From: CAZMXS01 sp964570325
GTDB taxonomy: Bacteria; Verrucomicrobiota; Kiritimatiellia; CAIQIC01; CAZMXS01
Assembly: GCA_964570325.1 (NCBI GenBank)
Contig: CAZMXS010000080.1
Location: 1-20,640 of the forward strand
DNA: 20,640 nucleotides
Direction of reading: 5' to 3'
Numbering within the stretch: the stretch's first letter is position 1; the number at the start of each line of letters is the position of its first letter. Below the pieces are notes generated by a model. That model saw only the letters and a program-made list of their open reading frames with translations. It made no database searches and was not told where the DNA came from. This document shows, in pieces, positions 1 through 9,700 of this stretch. A program made the position numbers and the translations under genes.

Positions 1-1
1 T

Positions 2-1159
2 ATGTGGCGGTGGGGAGACGCCTGGCCCGTTGGATGGGGCTGGGCCAGGCGCCCCGCGCGAACGAGGTCGGGTGGGGGGCTGGGGCTCACGCGGCGCGGC
101 GTCGCGCTCGGGGTTTGCGCGTTGCCGCCGCGCGGGGCCGGCGGGGCCGCGCCGCCGCGCGCCGCCGCCGCGCGCGCGGCGCTGCCGATTGTCTTTTTCA
201 TGGCCGTCCGCCGGGCCGCGCCGGTGGCGGCCGGGCTCCAGGCGGAGGGCCAGCCGCCGGAAACGCCGGCGGCTGTGGTGCTGGATGCCGGCGGCGCGGC
301 GGAGCGCGTGATTCGCACGACATTGGGCGGGCTGGCCGCGGCGGTGGCGGATATCCCGGCGGAGGCGGCTGGGTTGTTGATTGTGGGTGAAATCTGCCGC
401 CCCGGCCGGCCCCGGCCGGCCGGCGCTTTGCGCGGCGCGCGCGTGCTGCTGACCTGTAGCGCCGAACTGCTCGACCGCGCCGCCCTGGCGGTGGCCGACG
501 CCGGCGGAGTGCCGGTGCGCATGCCGCTGCTGCGCCTGATCCCGCGGCCCGCGGCGGTGGAAGTCCTGCGCGGTGTGAACCGTTTTGACTGGGTGGTCTT
601 GACTTCACCTTCAGCCGCGCGTTGTTTCCTGCAGGGGATGGAAGCCGCCGGCGGGGATCTGCGCCAAATACCGCGGCTGATGGTTTGCGGACCGGGAACA
701 GCCGGTGTGTTGCGGTTGGCGCGCTTGATCCCTGACTTGGCGCCGGAGTCCGATTTCGGCGGCGCAGGATTGCGCGCGGCCATGGGCGGGGTCATCCAAC
801 AGGGCCAGCGCGTGCTGCGCTTGCGATCCGACAAGGCCGACTCGGAGTTGACCAAGGCGCTGCGGGAAATCGGCGCCGAGGTGACCGATTGCGTGCTGTA
901 TGACAACCAGCCGGTGAGCTATGATCGGTGCCCGGAATGCGCAGCGGTGTTTTTTGCGAGCGCCTCTGCGGTGGAGTGTTTTTTGGCGCAGGGATTCGCG
1001 GAGTCATTGCGGGGCGCGGTGGTGCTGGCCATCGGCGAGCCTACGGCCCGCGCGCTGGAATGCGCCGGGATCAAGGTGGATGTACTGGGGCGGCCGGCGA
1101 CTGTCGCGGGCGCCATGGCCAGCCTGGCGCGGCATTTTGTGACCAAGGAGTTTGAATAA
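2..1159 (+). CDS. cobA-hemD: CobA-HemD fusion: uroporphyrinogen-III C-methyltransferase / uroporphyrinogen-III synthase (5' partial)
   Basis: This is the tail of a bifunctional tetrapyrrole enzyme cut by the window start. Roughly the first 135 residues match the C-terminal half of SAM-dependent uroporphyrinogen-III methyltransferases (CobA/CysG family). Visible landmarks are GLGLTRRGVA (family: GIPLTHRG..), IVFFMAV, ETPAAVVLDAG and LLIVGEI. From about residue 143 (GARVLLTC) to the end it is HemD, which closes and isomerises hydroxymethylbilane to uroporphyrinogen III. HemD landmarks are FDWVVLTSPSAARCF, VFFASASAVECF and VLAIGEPTARALECAGI. The fusion would make uroporphyrinogen III and divert some to precorrin-2 for siroheme or cobalamin. 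The stop TAA shares its last base with the hemB start. The first ~25 residues are Trp/Arg/Gly-rich, fit the methyltransferase family poorly and are too short for the missing segment, so bases 1 to about 85 may be poor contig-edge sequence. Confidence 0.85.
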   Translation: MWRWGDAWPVGWGWARRPARTRSGGGLGLTRRGVALGVCALPPRGAGGAAPPRAAAARAALPIVFFMAVRRAAPVAAGLQAEGQPPETPAAVVLDAGGAAERVIRTTLGGLAAAVADIPAEAAGLLIVGEICRPGRPRPAGALRGARVLLTCSAELLDRAALAVADAGGVPVRMPLLRLIPRPAAVEVLRGVNRFDWVVLTSPSAARCFLQGMEAAGGDLRQIPRLMVCGPGTAGVLRLARLIPDLAPESDFGGAGLRAAMGGVIQQGQRVLRLRSDKADSELTKALREIGAEVTDCVLYDNQPVSYDRCPECAAVFFASASAVECFLAQGFAESLRGAVVLAIGEPTARALECAGIKVDVLGRPATVAGAMASLARHFVTKEFE

Positions 1160-2166
1160 TGAGCGGCTATCCCCAGGTACGGTTACGGCGGTTGCGGGCG
1201 ACGGCCGGTATGCGCCGGTTGCTGGATGAGCCGATGCCGGCGCCCGCCTGTTTCATGTGGCCGGTTTTTATTGCGCCGGGGAACGGCGTCTGTGAGCCGA
1301 TTGATGCCCTGCCGGGGCAGCGCCGATTGAGCGTGGACCGGTTGTGCGCGGCGGTGGAGCCGGTGTGGCGGCAGGGTGTCGGCAGCGTCCTGCTATTCGG
1401 GTTGGTGGAGGACGCGGCCAAGGATGCCGAAGGATCGGAAGCGTGGAATCCGGCTGGCGCCGTGCCGCGGGCGGTGACCGAACTCAAAGCGCATTTTCCG
1501 GAGTTGGTCGTGGCGACGGATGTATGCCTTTGCGCCTACACAGCGCACGGACATTGCGGCCCGCTGGCGGACGATGGAACGGTGGACAACGATGCGGCGC
1601 TGGCCGGCCTGTCCCGCGCGGCGGTCGCGCACGCCGCCGCGGGCGCGGATATCGTCGCGCCAAGCGCCATGATGGACGGCCAGGTGCGAGCCATTCGCGC
1701 GGCCCTCGACGCGGCCGGCGCCGCGCCGACGGCGATCCTGAGCTACTCAACCAAGTTCGCGTCGGCGCTTTACGGGCCATTTCGCGAAGCGGAACGGTCC
1801 GCGCCGCAGTCGGGCGACCGGCGCGGTTATCAAGCCTCCTATCTCAATCCGCGGCTGGCTTTACGTGAGTCCCGGTTGGACGAAGCGGAGGGCGCGGATA
1901 TGCTGATGGTCAAACCGGCGCTCTTCTATCTCGATCTCTTGAGCCGGCTGCGCGCGACCACCGAGCTGCCGCTGGCGGCCTATAACGTCAGCGGCGAGTA
2001 CGCCATGCTGATCGCCGCCGCGGACCGCGGTTGGGGGGAACTGCCGGCGATGGCGCGCGAGGCGCTTTGCGCGATCCGGCGGGCGGGCGCGGATATCATC
2101 ATCAGTTACTGGGCCAACCGATATGCGGAAGTGTTTCCGCCGGAGAGCCGCGGGGCGGCGCTATGA
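1159..2166 (+). CDS. hemB: Porphobilinogen synthase (delta-aminolevulinic acid dehydratase)
   Basis: The 335-residue product condenses two 5-aminolevulinate molecules into porphobilinogen in the cytoplasm. Length is normal for the family. The two active-site lysines are visible: K199 in SYSTKFASALYGPF and K252 in MLMVKPALFYLDLL. The zinc-type metal site is intact as DVCLCAYTAHGHC, with C123, C125 and C133, so this is the Zn-cysteine class and not the Mg/Asp-rich class. The start is ATG at 1159 inside the TAATG junction with cobA-hemD. AAGGAG at 1145-1150 gives an 8-nt spacing and supports this start. The stop overlaps the hemL start as ATGA, so the three genes are very probably one operon with coupled translation. 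No unusual features were seen. Confidence 0.97.
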   Translation: MSGYPQVRLRRLRATAGMRRLLDEPMPAPACFMWPVFIAPGNGVCEPIDALPGQRRLSVDRLCAAVEPVWRQGVGSVLLFGLVEDAAKDAEGSEAWNPAGAVPRAVTELKAHFPELVVATDVCLCAYTAHGHCGPLADDGTVDNDAALAGLSRAAVAHAAAGADIVAPSAMMDGQVRAIRAALDAAGAAPTAILSYSTKFASALYGPFREAERSAPQSGDRRGYQASYLNPRLALRESRLDEAEGADMLMVKPALFYLDLLSRLRATTELPLAAYNVSGEYAMLIAAADRGWGELPAMAREALCAIRRAGADIIISYWANRYAEVFPPESRGAAL

Positions 2167-3479
2167 CGTCCGTCGGAATGGATCCGTTTGATGCGTCGCG
2201 GCGTCCGGTTTCCGCCGCGTGGTTTGCGCGCGGCGACCGCGTCATCCCCGGCGGGGTGAACAGCCCGGTGCGATCTTTCCGTGCGGTTGGCGGAACCCCG
2301 GTGCTGGCGGCGTCCGGCCGCGGTAGCCGCATCCGAACCGCGGACGGGGTGGAACTGACCGACTACTGCGGTTCCTGGGGGCCGCTGATCCTCGGCCATG
2401 CGCATCCGGAGGTGGTAGCCGCGGTCGGCGCGGCCGCCGCCGACGGATTGACCTTCGGCCTGCATACCCGGGCCGAGGTGGAGTTTGCGGAATTGATCTG
2501 CGCGCTGGTCCCGTCCATCGAAAAAGTGCGACTGGTCAGCTCCGGGACCGAAGCGGTGATGACGGCGCTGCGGTTGGCCCGGGGCGTAACGGGTCGGCGG
2601 CGCCTGCTGAAGTTCGACGGTTGCTACCACGGGCATACCGACGCCATGCTCGTGGCGGCGGGCAGCGGGTTGCTGACCGGTGGGATCAGCTCCTCGGCCG
2701 GCGTGCCACCCAGCGTGGCAGAGGACGTCTTCGTCGTGCCCTACAACGACTTGAATGCCGTGCGCGCCGTGGTGGCGACATACGGCGCTGAACTAGCCGG
2801 CCTGATTGTCGAGCCGATCGCCGGCAATATGGGGCTGGTGCCGCCGGCGCCCGGGTTCCTGGCCGGGTTGCGCGCGGCGGCGGACCGCTGCGGGGCAGTG
2901 CTCATTTTTGACGAGGTGATCACGGGGTTTCGGCTTGGACCGACGACCTATGGCGAACTGTGCGGGGTCCGGCCGGATCTCACGACCTTGGGCAAGATCA
3001 TGGGTGGCGGGCTCCCCATCGGGGCCGTAGGGGGGCGGGCGGCGGTGATGGACGCCCTTGCGCCGACCGGGCGTGTTTACCAGGCGGGCACGCTTTCCGG
3101 CAATCCGGTGGCGGTGGCGGCCGGGCGGGCGACCCTGGAAATTCTGCGGCGCGACAATCCGTATCCGGAACTCGAGCGGTTGGGTCGCTGTTTGGAGGAG
3201 GGCTTGCGTGCGGCGATTGCCCAGCGGGATGCGGCGGTGGAAGTCGCGCGTATCGGCAGCTTGTTCACCCTGTTTTTCCGGCGCGGACCCGTACGCAATA
3301 TGGCCGATGCCAGAGCCTGCGACACCGCCGCCTTTGCCGCTTTTTTTCACGCCATGCTGGAGCGGAGCATTTACCTGCCGCCGGCGCAATTTGAGACGGC
3401 GTTTCTTTCGACGGCTCATACGCCGCAACAGATCGAGGAATTCGTCGCGGCGGCGACCGCCAGCCTGGCGGCGCCCTGA
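2163..3479 (+). CDS. hemL: Glutamate-1-semialdehyde 2,1-aminomutase
   Basis: The 438-residue PLP enzyme converts glutamate-1-semialdehyde to 5-aminolevulinate, the substrate of HemB. Its presence implies the C5 (glutamyl-tRNA) route to heme. Landmarks in order are GVNSPVRSFRAVGGTP (31-46), VSSGTEAVMTALRLARG (125-141), KFDGCYHGHTDAML (150-163), LIVEPIAGNMGLVPP (214-228), LIFDEVITGFR (247-257, with the cofactor-binding Asp) and TTLGKIMGGGLPIGA (274-288, with Schiff-base lysine K278). I chose ATG 2163 because it overlaps the hemB stop as ATGA and gives the usual HemL N-terminus. An in-frame start at 2031 would add 44 residues from hemB coding sequence and is rejected. This is the last recognisable gene of the operon. 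The next gene is convergent. Confidence 0.97.
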   Translation: MTSVGMDPFDASRRPVSAAWFARGDRVIPGGVNSPVRSFRAVGGTPVLAASGRGSRIRTADGVELTDYCGSWGPLILGHAHPEVVAAVGAAAADGLTFGLHTRAEVEFAELICALVPSIEKVRLVSSGTEAVMTALRLARGVTGRRRLLKFDGCYHGHTDAMLVAAGSGLLTGGISSSAGVPPSVAEDVFVVPYNDLNAVRAVVATYGAELAGLIVEPIAGNMGLVPPAPGFLAGLRAAADRCGAVLIFDEVITGFRLGPTTYGELCGVRPDLTTLGKIMGGGLPIGAVGGRAAVMDALAPTGRVYQAGTLSGNPVAVAAGRATLEILRRDNPYPELERLGRCLEEGLRAAIAQRDAAVEVARIGSLFTLFFRRGPVRNMADARACDTAAFAAFFHAMLERSIYLPPAQFETAFLSTAHTPQQIEEFVAAATASLAAP

Positions 3480-3755
3480 GCCGCGATCCGCTGATTGGTC
3501 GCATGATGGGGGCCGCTCGCTTTATGCCTCCGCGTTGTCTTCTGATTCCCAGACGATCCGCTATCTGGACCGGTTGCGGATCCTGCCTCTGGCCATGCTG
3601 GCGGGCGAGGGTAAAGTCAACCCGTTCTCGCGCGCGGTCGTCGCGAACCGTCCCGGCTTTATTACCGTTCGCTGCGCTTTCCGCTGGATGAGCTCGCGAT
3701 TGGCTTTCAGCGATTGCCGATCGGATATCCTGTTCATCCGTTGCCGCCGCCGAAG
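3480..3755. other. Convergent spacer between hemL and the giant beta-helix gene, no gene recognised
   Basis: This 276-base stretch separates two converging genes. Short reading frames exist (for example 3503-3691 plus), but none has a convincing ribosome binding site or recognisable protein. A near-direct repeat of GCGATTG lies around 3700-3720. No clean GC hairpin with a T-run was found for either gene, so any termination signal here is weak or factor-dependent. It could include the remains of a decayed gene, but nothing in it is identifiable. Confidence 0.5.
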
Positions 3756-6700
3756 CTACTCCAATTCAATTCGATAGTTCCATGGACCCCGACCGGTTGC
3801 CGTCTGGTCCGTCACGGTGTTCATCGGCGCCATACCGGCGATATTCGTCGCGATCGGCATCCAGATGTGTTGCGGCAGATTCGTGGAGCGCGCGAGCGTG
3901 TAGGATTTGCCGTTCACGCTTTGCCAATTGACGATGAATCCCGCATCCTGGCGCCGGGTGTTCATGAGGCCCAGGAAAGATTGGTCGTCGAGCGGATCCG
4001 TGCCCGCGCGAATCTCCGCGCCGTCCCCCTGCCGGTCCGCGTCCGTGTCGGCGCGGGTCGGGTCCGTGCCCAAGGCGAGCTCATTCGTGTCGCGCAGCCA
4101 GTCCGCGTCGGAATCCGCCTCCGGATGCAGCAGCTCGTAGACGCCCATGTCGCAGCGGGCGATGCCGTCATGGTTGCCGTCCAGCGGGCGCGGAATGCCC
4201 GCGATGTCGCGGGCCGGCAGGTTCGTGGGCGAGCCCGTGTCCACGCACGGCGAGTTCGTGGGCAGGCGGAAATCGTAACTTGCCGGATCGGCGAATAGCG
4301 GATCGTTCGCGATATTGCCCGTGCCGGCCGGCAAAGGCGCGACGCAGGAGTATTGATAAGTTCCGCCGGAGTAGTTGGAATAGGTCGAGCTGCTGTAGTT
4401 GCCGTAGAGAATCGTGTTGATAAAGGTCTTTCCCGCGAAGGCGTAGAAGCCGCCGCCCCAGTAAGACCCGCCCGCGCGGTTGCCGGTGATGGTGCAATTG
4501 CGCGCGCCGCCGCCTGATCCGGTTCCGCAGACCCCGCCGGCATTCTGCGCGGCGGTGTTGTTCACGATCAGGCAGTTCTCGAGCCAGCCGCCGCTGAGGT
4601 CCACGCCGCCGCCATAGACCGTGCCGCGGTTGTCCCGGATCACGCAGTTGGACACGGTGCCGCCGACCATGTACACGCCGCCGCCCTGTTGACCGGTATT
4701 GCAAATCAGCACACAGTGAGTCACGATGCCGGTCGGGCCCAGGTAGATTCCGCCGCCGCGGTTGGTCGCGTAGCAGGCGGAAATAATACAATTGGACAGC
4801 ATGCCGCTGTAGAAATACGCGCCACCGCCCTGGTAGGCGCGGCCGCGGTTCAGGGTAAGGCCGCTGGCTGCGGCCTGCGGGTGGTTCAGCGTCAGGCAGC
4901 GGACGGCGTTCACTCCATCCAGCACGGTTGACGTGGGCCCGTTGACCGAGCGCAGGACCGCGCCGACCGCGAGCTCGATCGGCGAACGAATGGCGTACAC
5001 GCCGTCGGTGACGAGCACTTGCGAGCCATGCCACGCGGCGGCGACGGCGGCGACCGCGTCGGTGGCGGCGATCATCCAGTTTGTGTACGGATACTGGTGC
5101 GCGCCGCCGGGCGCGACGTAGGCGAATCGGGGCGCGGCGGTGATGAGGTTGGCGCGGGTCCGCTGGCTGACTTCGCCGGCGGCATTGCTGACGGCCAACG
5201 TAATCGTGTAGCGCCCGGCGGCCGGATAAGTTTGGGTGACCACGCCCAAGCCGTAACCCTGCCGGTCCCATGCGCCGTCGCCGTTGAAGTCCCACCAATA
5301 ATATATTCCACCGGTGTTCGTGCCCACGACATATCCGGTGAATGTGACGCTCAACGGTTGGAGCCCGATGAGCGGGTCGCCCGACGGATTGCACTGCAAT
5401 GTCCCGAAGACCAGTTCGTACGCGCCCATGTCGGTGATCGAGTTGATGATGCGCGGCGCCCCGGCCAGGTCGGTGGCGTTGGTCATCCAGGTCCGATTGG
5501 TGCCGGTGTCGAAGCAAGGCGAGCCGGGCAGGAGCCGGTAGTCATCGCCGGTGGCATCGGCGAACTCCGGATCGCGATCGGTATTGCCCGGTCCGGCGGG
5601 CAGGGGCGCGGCGCAGGTGTGCTCGTAGTTCCCGGCGAGATAATCCGGCGAGGTGGGCGCGGAGTTGAAGCGGACGATGCTGTTGCGCACGAGGCTGGCG
5701 CCCGAGATATGCGCCAGGCCGCCGCCGGATGTCCCCGCGGAGTTGGCGCAGATCGTTGAACTCTCCAAGGTGGTCGCGCCGGAGACCAGATACGCGCCGC
5801 CGCCCTGTGATGTGGCCTGGTTGCGGATGATCAGGCAGTTGCGCACCGTCCCGCCTAATGCCCGGATGCCGCCGCCCGAACTGGCCCGGTTGGAATAGAT
5901 CTGGCAGGCCTCCACCAGTCCGGCGCCGTTGATGCGGACGCCGCCGTTCGTATGGCTATGAATGCGGCAACGCGCGAGCACCCCTCCATACAGGTACGCG
6001 CCGCCGCCCCAGTTCTCGGCGGATCGCGTCGCGTTGTTCCGGAGCTCGCAGCCGCCCGCCTCGCCCCCGCCGTCAAAATACAGCCCGCCTCCCTCATTGT
6101 CGGATACGTTTCCCGCCACCACGCAGTTGGAGACGAGGCCATAACGTTCGTAATAGACTCCCCCGCCGTAGTCGGCGCGGCCGCCGCTGATCGTCAAGGC
6201 GCGCACCTGCGCATCGGGATGGCAGAGGTAGAAACAACGGACCGCATTCCCGCCGTGCAGGATCACGTTGGTGACCGCGGCCTGGCCTTCCCAAATCACG
6301 GGCCGGTCCAGGTACAACTCCTGGGATAGGCGATGGGTTCCCATCCCGACCCCGATGCGCGTGCCGGCGACGGCCGCCGCCAGCGCCGCGTGCGGATTGG
6401 TGGCCGCCGTGACCCAGTTGGTGTAAGGGAAAATATGCGTTCCGTTGGTGGCCACGTAAGCGATTTCGGGACCGACCCGCACACAACCGGATTGCAGGCG
6501 GGCGGCCGCGCCGGCGGCATTGCTCACCGCCAGCCACACATCATAGCCCCCGTACCCCGCGAACAGGTTCGTTACGACGGCCAGCCCGTAACCTTCCAGG
6601 TCAATCGAGCCGTCGTGGTTAAAGTCCCACTGATAGTACAGGCCGGTTGTATTTGCGCCGGACACGGCCGCGGTAAACACGACTTGGAGCGGATAGAAGC

Positions 6701-9700
6701 CCTCCGCCGGGCCCGCTACCGGATTGCACGCCAGCGCGCCGCTCGCCGGATCCAGCTCGTAGGCGCCGCGATCCACTGTGCCGCCGATCAGGCGGGCGTG
6801 GCCGACAAGGTCCGTGGCGTTGGTCATCCAGTCCTTGTTGAACCCGTCGTCCACCCCCGGCGAGCCGGGCAGGAGCGCGTAATCGCCGGCGGCCGCATTG
6901 ACGAATTGCGGACGGGTGTCGCGGTTGCCCGCGCCGGGCAGGAGCGGAGTGGTGCTGGAGTACAGAACGCTGGCGGACGTGATGTCATGATTGGGATGGG
7001 CCTCGAGTGACTGGTTGTCGAACACGAGGCTGTTGAGCAGGACGCCGGCCGCGCCATGCAGGCCGCCGCCATAGTATGCCAGATTGCTCACGATGGTGCA
7101 GTTGGCCGCCTCCGTGGCCGCCGCCTGCAGGCTCAAGCCGCCGCCGTTTACGGCGAAATTGCCGGCGAGCAGGCAGCTTTGAATGGCGGACGCGCCGTAC
7201 CCCAAAATCCCCCCGCCGGCGCTGCTCCCGTAGTCCGAGATATCTTTGTTGCCCGTGACCCGGCAGGCGGTTACCGTGGAATTTCCAGCGCAGACGCCGA
7301 TGCCGTAGGCGGCGTAGCTGTTGGGCGGCACCGCGGTATTACCGTCCACCTCGCATCGGGCAAGCATGCTCCCGCCGGCCAGACAGACCCCGCCGCCATA
7401 GATATGGTTCTCCTTTGTGGCCGCTTCATTGCCCACAATGCGGCTGTCCCGCATGCGGCTCCGCGATAGATAGCCGCCGCCGCCATATCCGCTGTAGCGG
7501 GAGGCATACAAATAATTCGAGTAAAGCGTGCAGCCGACAATTTCGGAATCCTCCGCCATCATACCGCCGCCATACCCGTCGCCGGAGTAGCCGGCGGTGA
7601 GGTTGTTTGCCGCGATCACGGTGTCGGTGACGAGGCAATCGTAGGCGCAAATGCCGCCGCCGGACGCGCCCGAGTAGGAAGCGTCCATGAAGTTCGTTTC
7701 CACAACCGACGAGACAATCCGGCCTCCGTTGAACCCGTAGAGGCCGCCGCCAAAGGCGTAATCCGATGCGGCGTATCCCGCATTTCCGCGGATCGCGCTT
7801 TGCTCCACGATGGCGCCGTCCAGGTACAGGCCGGCCCCATAGACACTGCCGTCCGCTTCGGCGCACAACGTGTTGGTCGCGATTCGACAGCGGCGGACCA
7901 ACGCGCCATTGACGGCGCACACGCCGGCGCCCCACAGATCGTGGCCGCTCGTCGAGCGGATCTCATTGCTGCTGATGTCGCTGTCGGTCAGCAGGCCGCC
8001 GTTGAGATAGACGCCGGCGGCGCAATTCGAGGCTCGGCAGGCGTATACCGCGCAGTTGGAGATGACCCCGCCCAGCGCGTGGATACCCGCGCCTTCGATG
8101 GCGCGGCCGTTGACCACCACCAGCCCGTCGAGTTGAGCGCCGGCCGACAGAAGCTGGAAGCCGCAGTGCTGATTATTGCCGTCCACCAGCACGGTTCCCC
8201 GACCATTCAAGCTCCGGATGGTCATGGCGTACGGGACCGTCAGTCCGGCGCCCAGCCGGTATGCGCCATTGGAGACCAGCACCAGCGAACCATCCACGCC
8301 CGCCTCGATCGCATCCGCCAGATTGGTTGCCGCCTCCGCCCATGAGGCGTACGGGAAGACGCTCGCGCCGTTCGTTGCGGCATGGATGACGGGCGGGCCC
8401 ACTTTGACCCCATTGGTCTTGATACAGGCCGCCGTCTCCCCGGCGGCGTTCGACACCACCAGCCGCGGCGAGTGATAGCCCAGCAGCGTGTACGTATTGG
8501 TGACCACGGCCGCGCCGGTTCCGCTGACGTCGTTCGAGCCGTCGTTCTCGAAATCCCACGCATAGACCAGCGCCGTTTGGTTGGAGCCGGCCACCCGGCC
8601 GGTCAGCACAACCGGCAGCGGCGCGAACCCGGAGGCCGGCGCCAGCGCGACGCTGCAGATCAACGGACCGGCGAACCGGTCCAGTTCATGGGCGCCGAAA
8701 TCCACGACGCTCTCCAGGATGCGCGCATGGCCGTCCAGGTCGGTGGCGGCATCCATCCACGCCTGATTGGTTCCCGCGTTCACCAGCGGCGACCCCGGCG
8801 ACAGGCGGTAGTCGCCGCTGGCTGCATCGCGGAATTGCGGGTCTGCCGCCGTGCAGCCCGGAGCGAAGAGCGCGGGGGAAGTGCGCAGGTGGGAGTAGGT
8901 GACTGTGCCGTCGTCAAGCCAATCGGCGCCATCGGCGGAGGCGTTATCGAAACAGATCGTATTCTTGGCGTCATTGCTCCAGACGGCGTAGATGCCCCCG
9001 CCATAACCGCCGGCGTTGCCGGCGACCGTGCATCCATCCACGCGCGACAGATGCGCATACAGTCCGCCGCGGCCCGCGACAGCCGAGTTCTGGTATATCA
9101 GACAGGATCGCAGATCCGAGCCGTTGGCAACCGACATGCCGCCGCCATGGTAAGCTCGATTGCTGTAGGCCAGGCACCGCTCGCCCAGGGAGCCATTGTT
9201 GATCCAGATGCCGCCGCCGCTGCTGGAGTTGGTGCTCCGGTTGTTCCAGGCCCGGCTATCGTACAATTTTCCGCCGAAGTTGATCCAGGCGCCGCCGCCG
9301 CCATTGCCGCTTCCCGCGTGTTCGTTGTTAAGGAACGTGCAGCGGCGCGCGATTCCGTTGCTTTCAATATAGAGACCGCCGCCGCCGTTGCCGCAACTGT
9401 TGCCGTCAAACCGGCAGTCCACGATTATCCCTCCGCGATACAGGGCCGCGCCTCCGCCGCGGTAATAAGAGTAGTTGGCGCTGAACACGCAGTTGCTGAC
9501 CGTGCCATTGGTCATGACCAACACCGCCCCTCCGTAACCCCCGGGATATCCACCGGTTGGCTGATAACCCCGATAGCCTTTTGTGATGGTAAAGCCCGAC
9601 AGCTCCGCGCCGGCCGCGCTGAGATAGAAACACCGATTGCTTACGGCCGGGTACCCGCCCGCGACGGTCGTCATCTCCGGTCCGTTGACGCTGCGAATCC

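Noticed and set aside
2031..2162. Upstream in-frame extension of hemL
   Set aside because: It overlaps hemB codons, adds 44 residues foreign to HemL, and the ATGA start at 2163 fits the family.
3503..3691. Short plus-strand open frame after hemL
   Set aside because: No ribosome binding site, no recognisable protein and Arg/Cys-rich composition typical of chance frames in GC-rich DNA.
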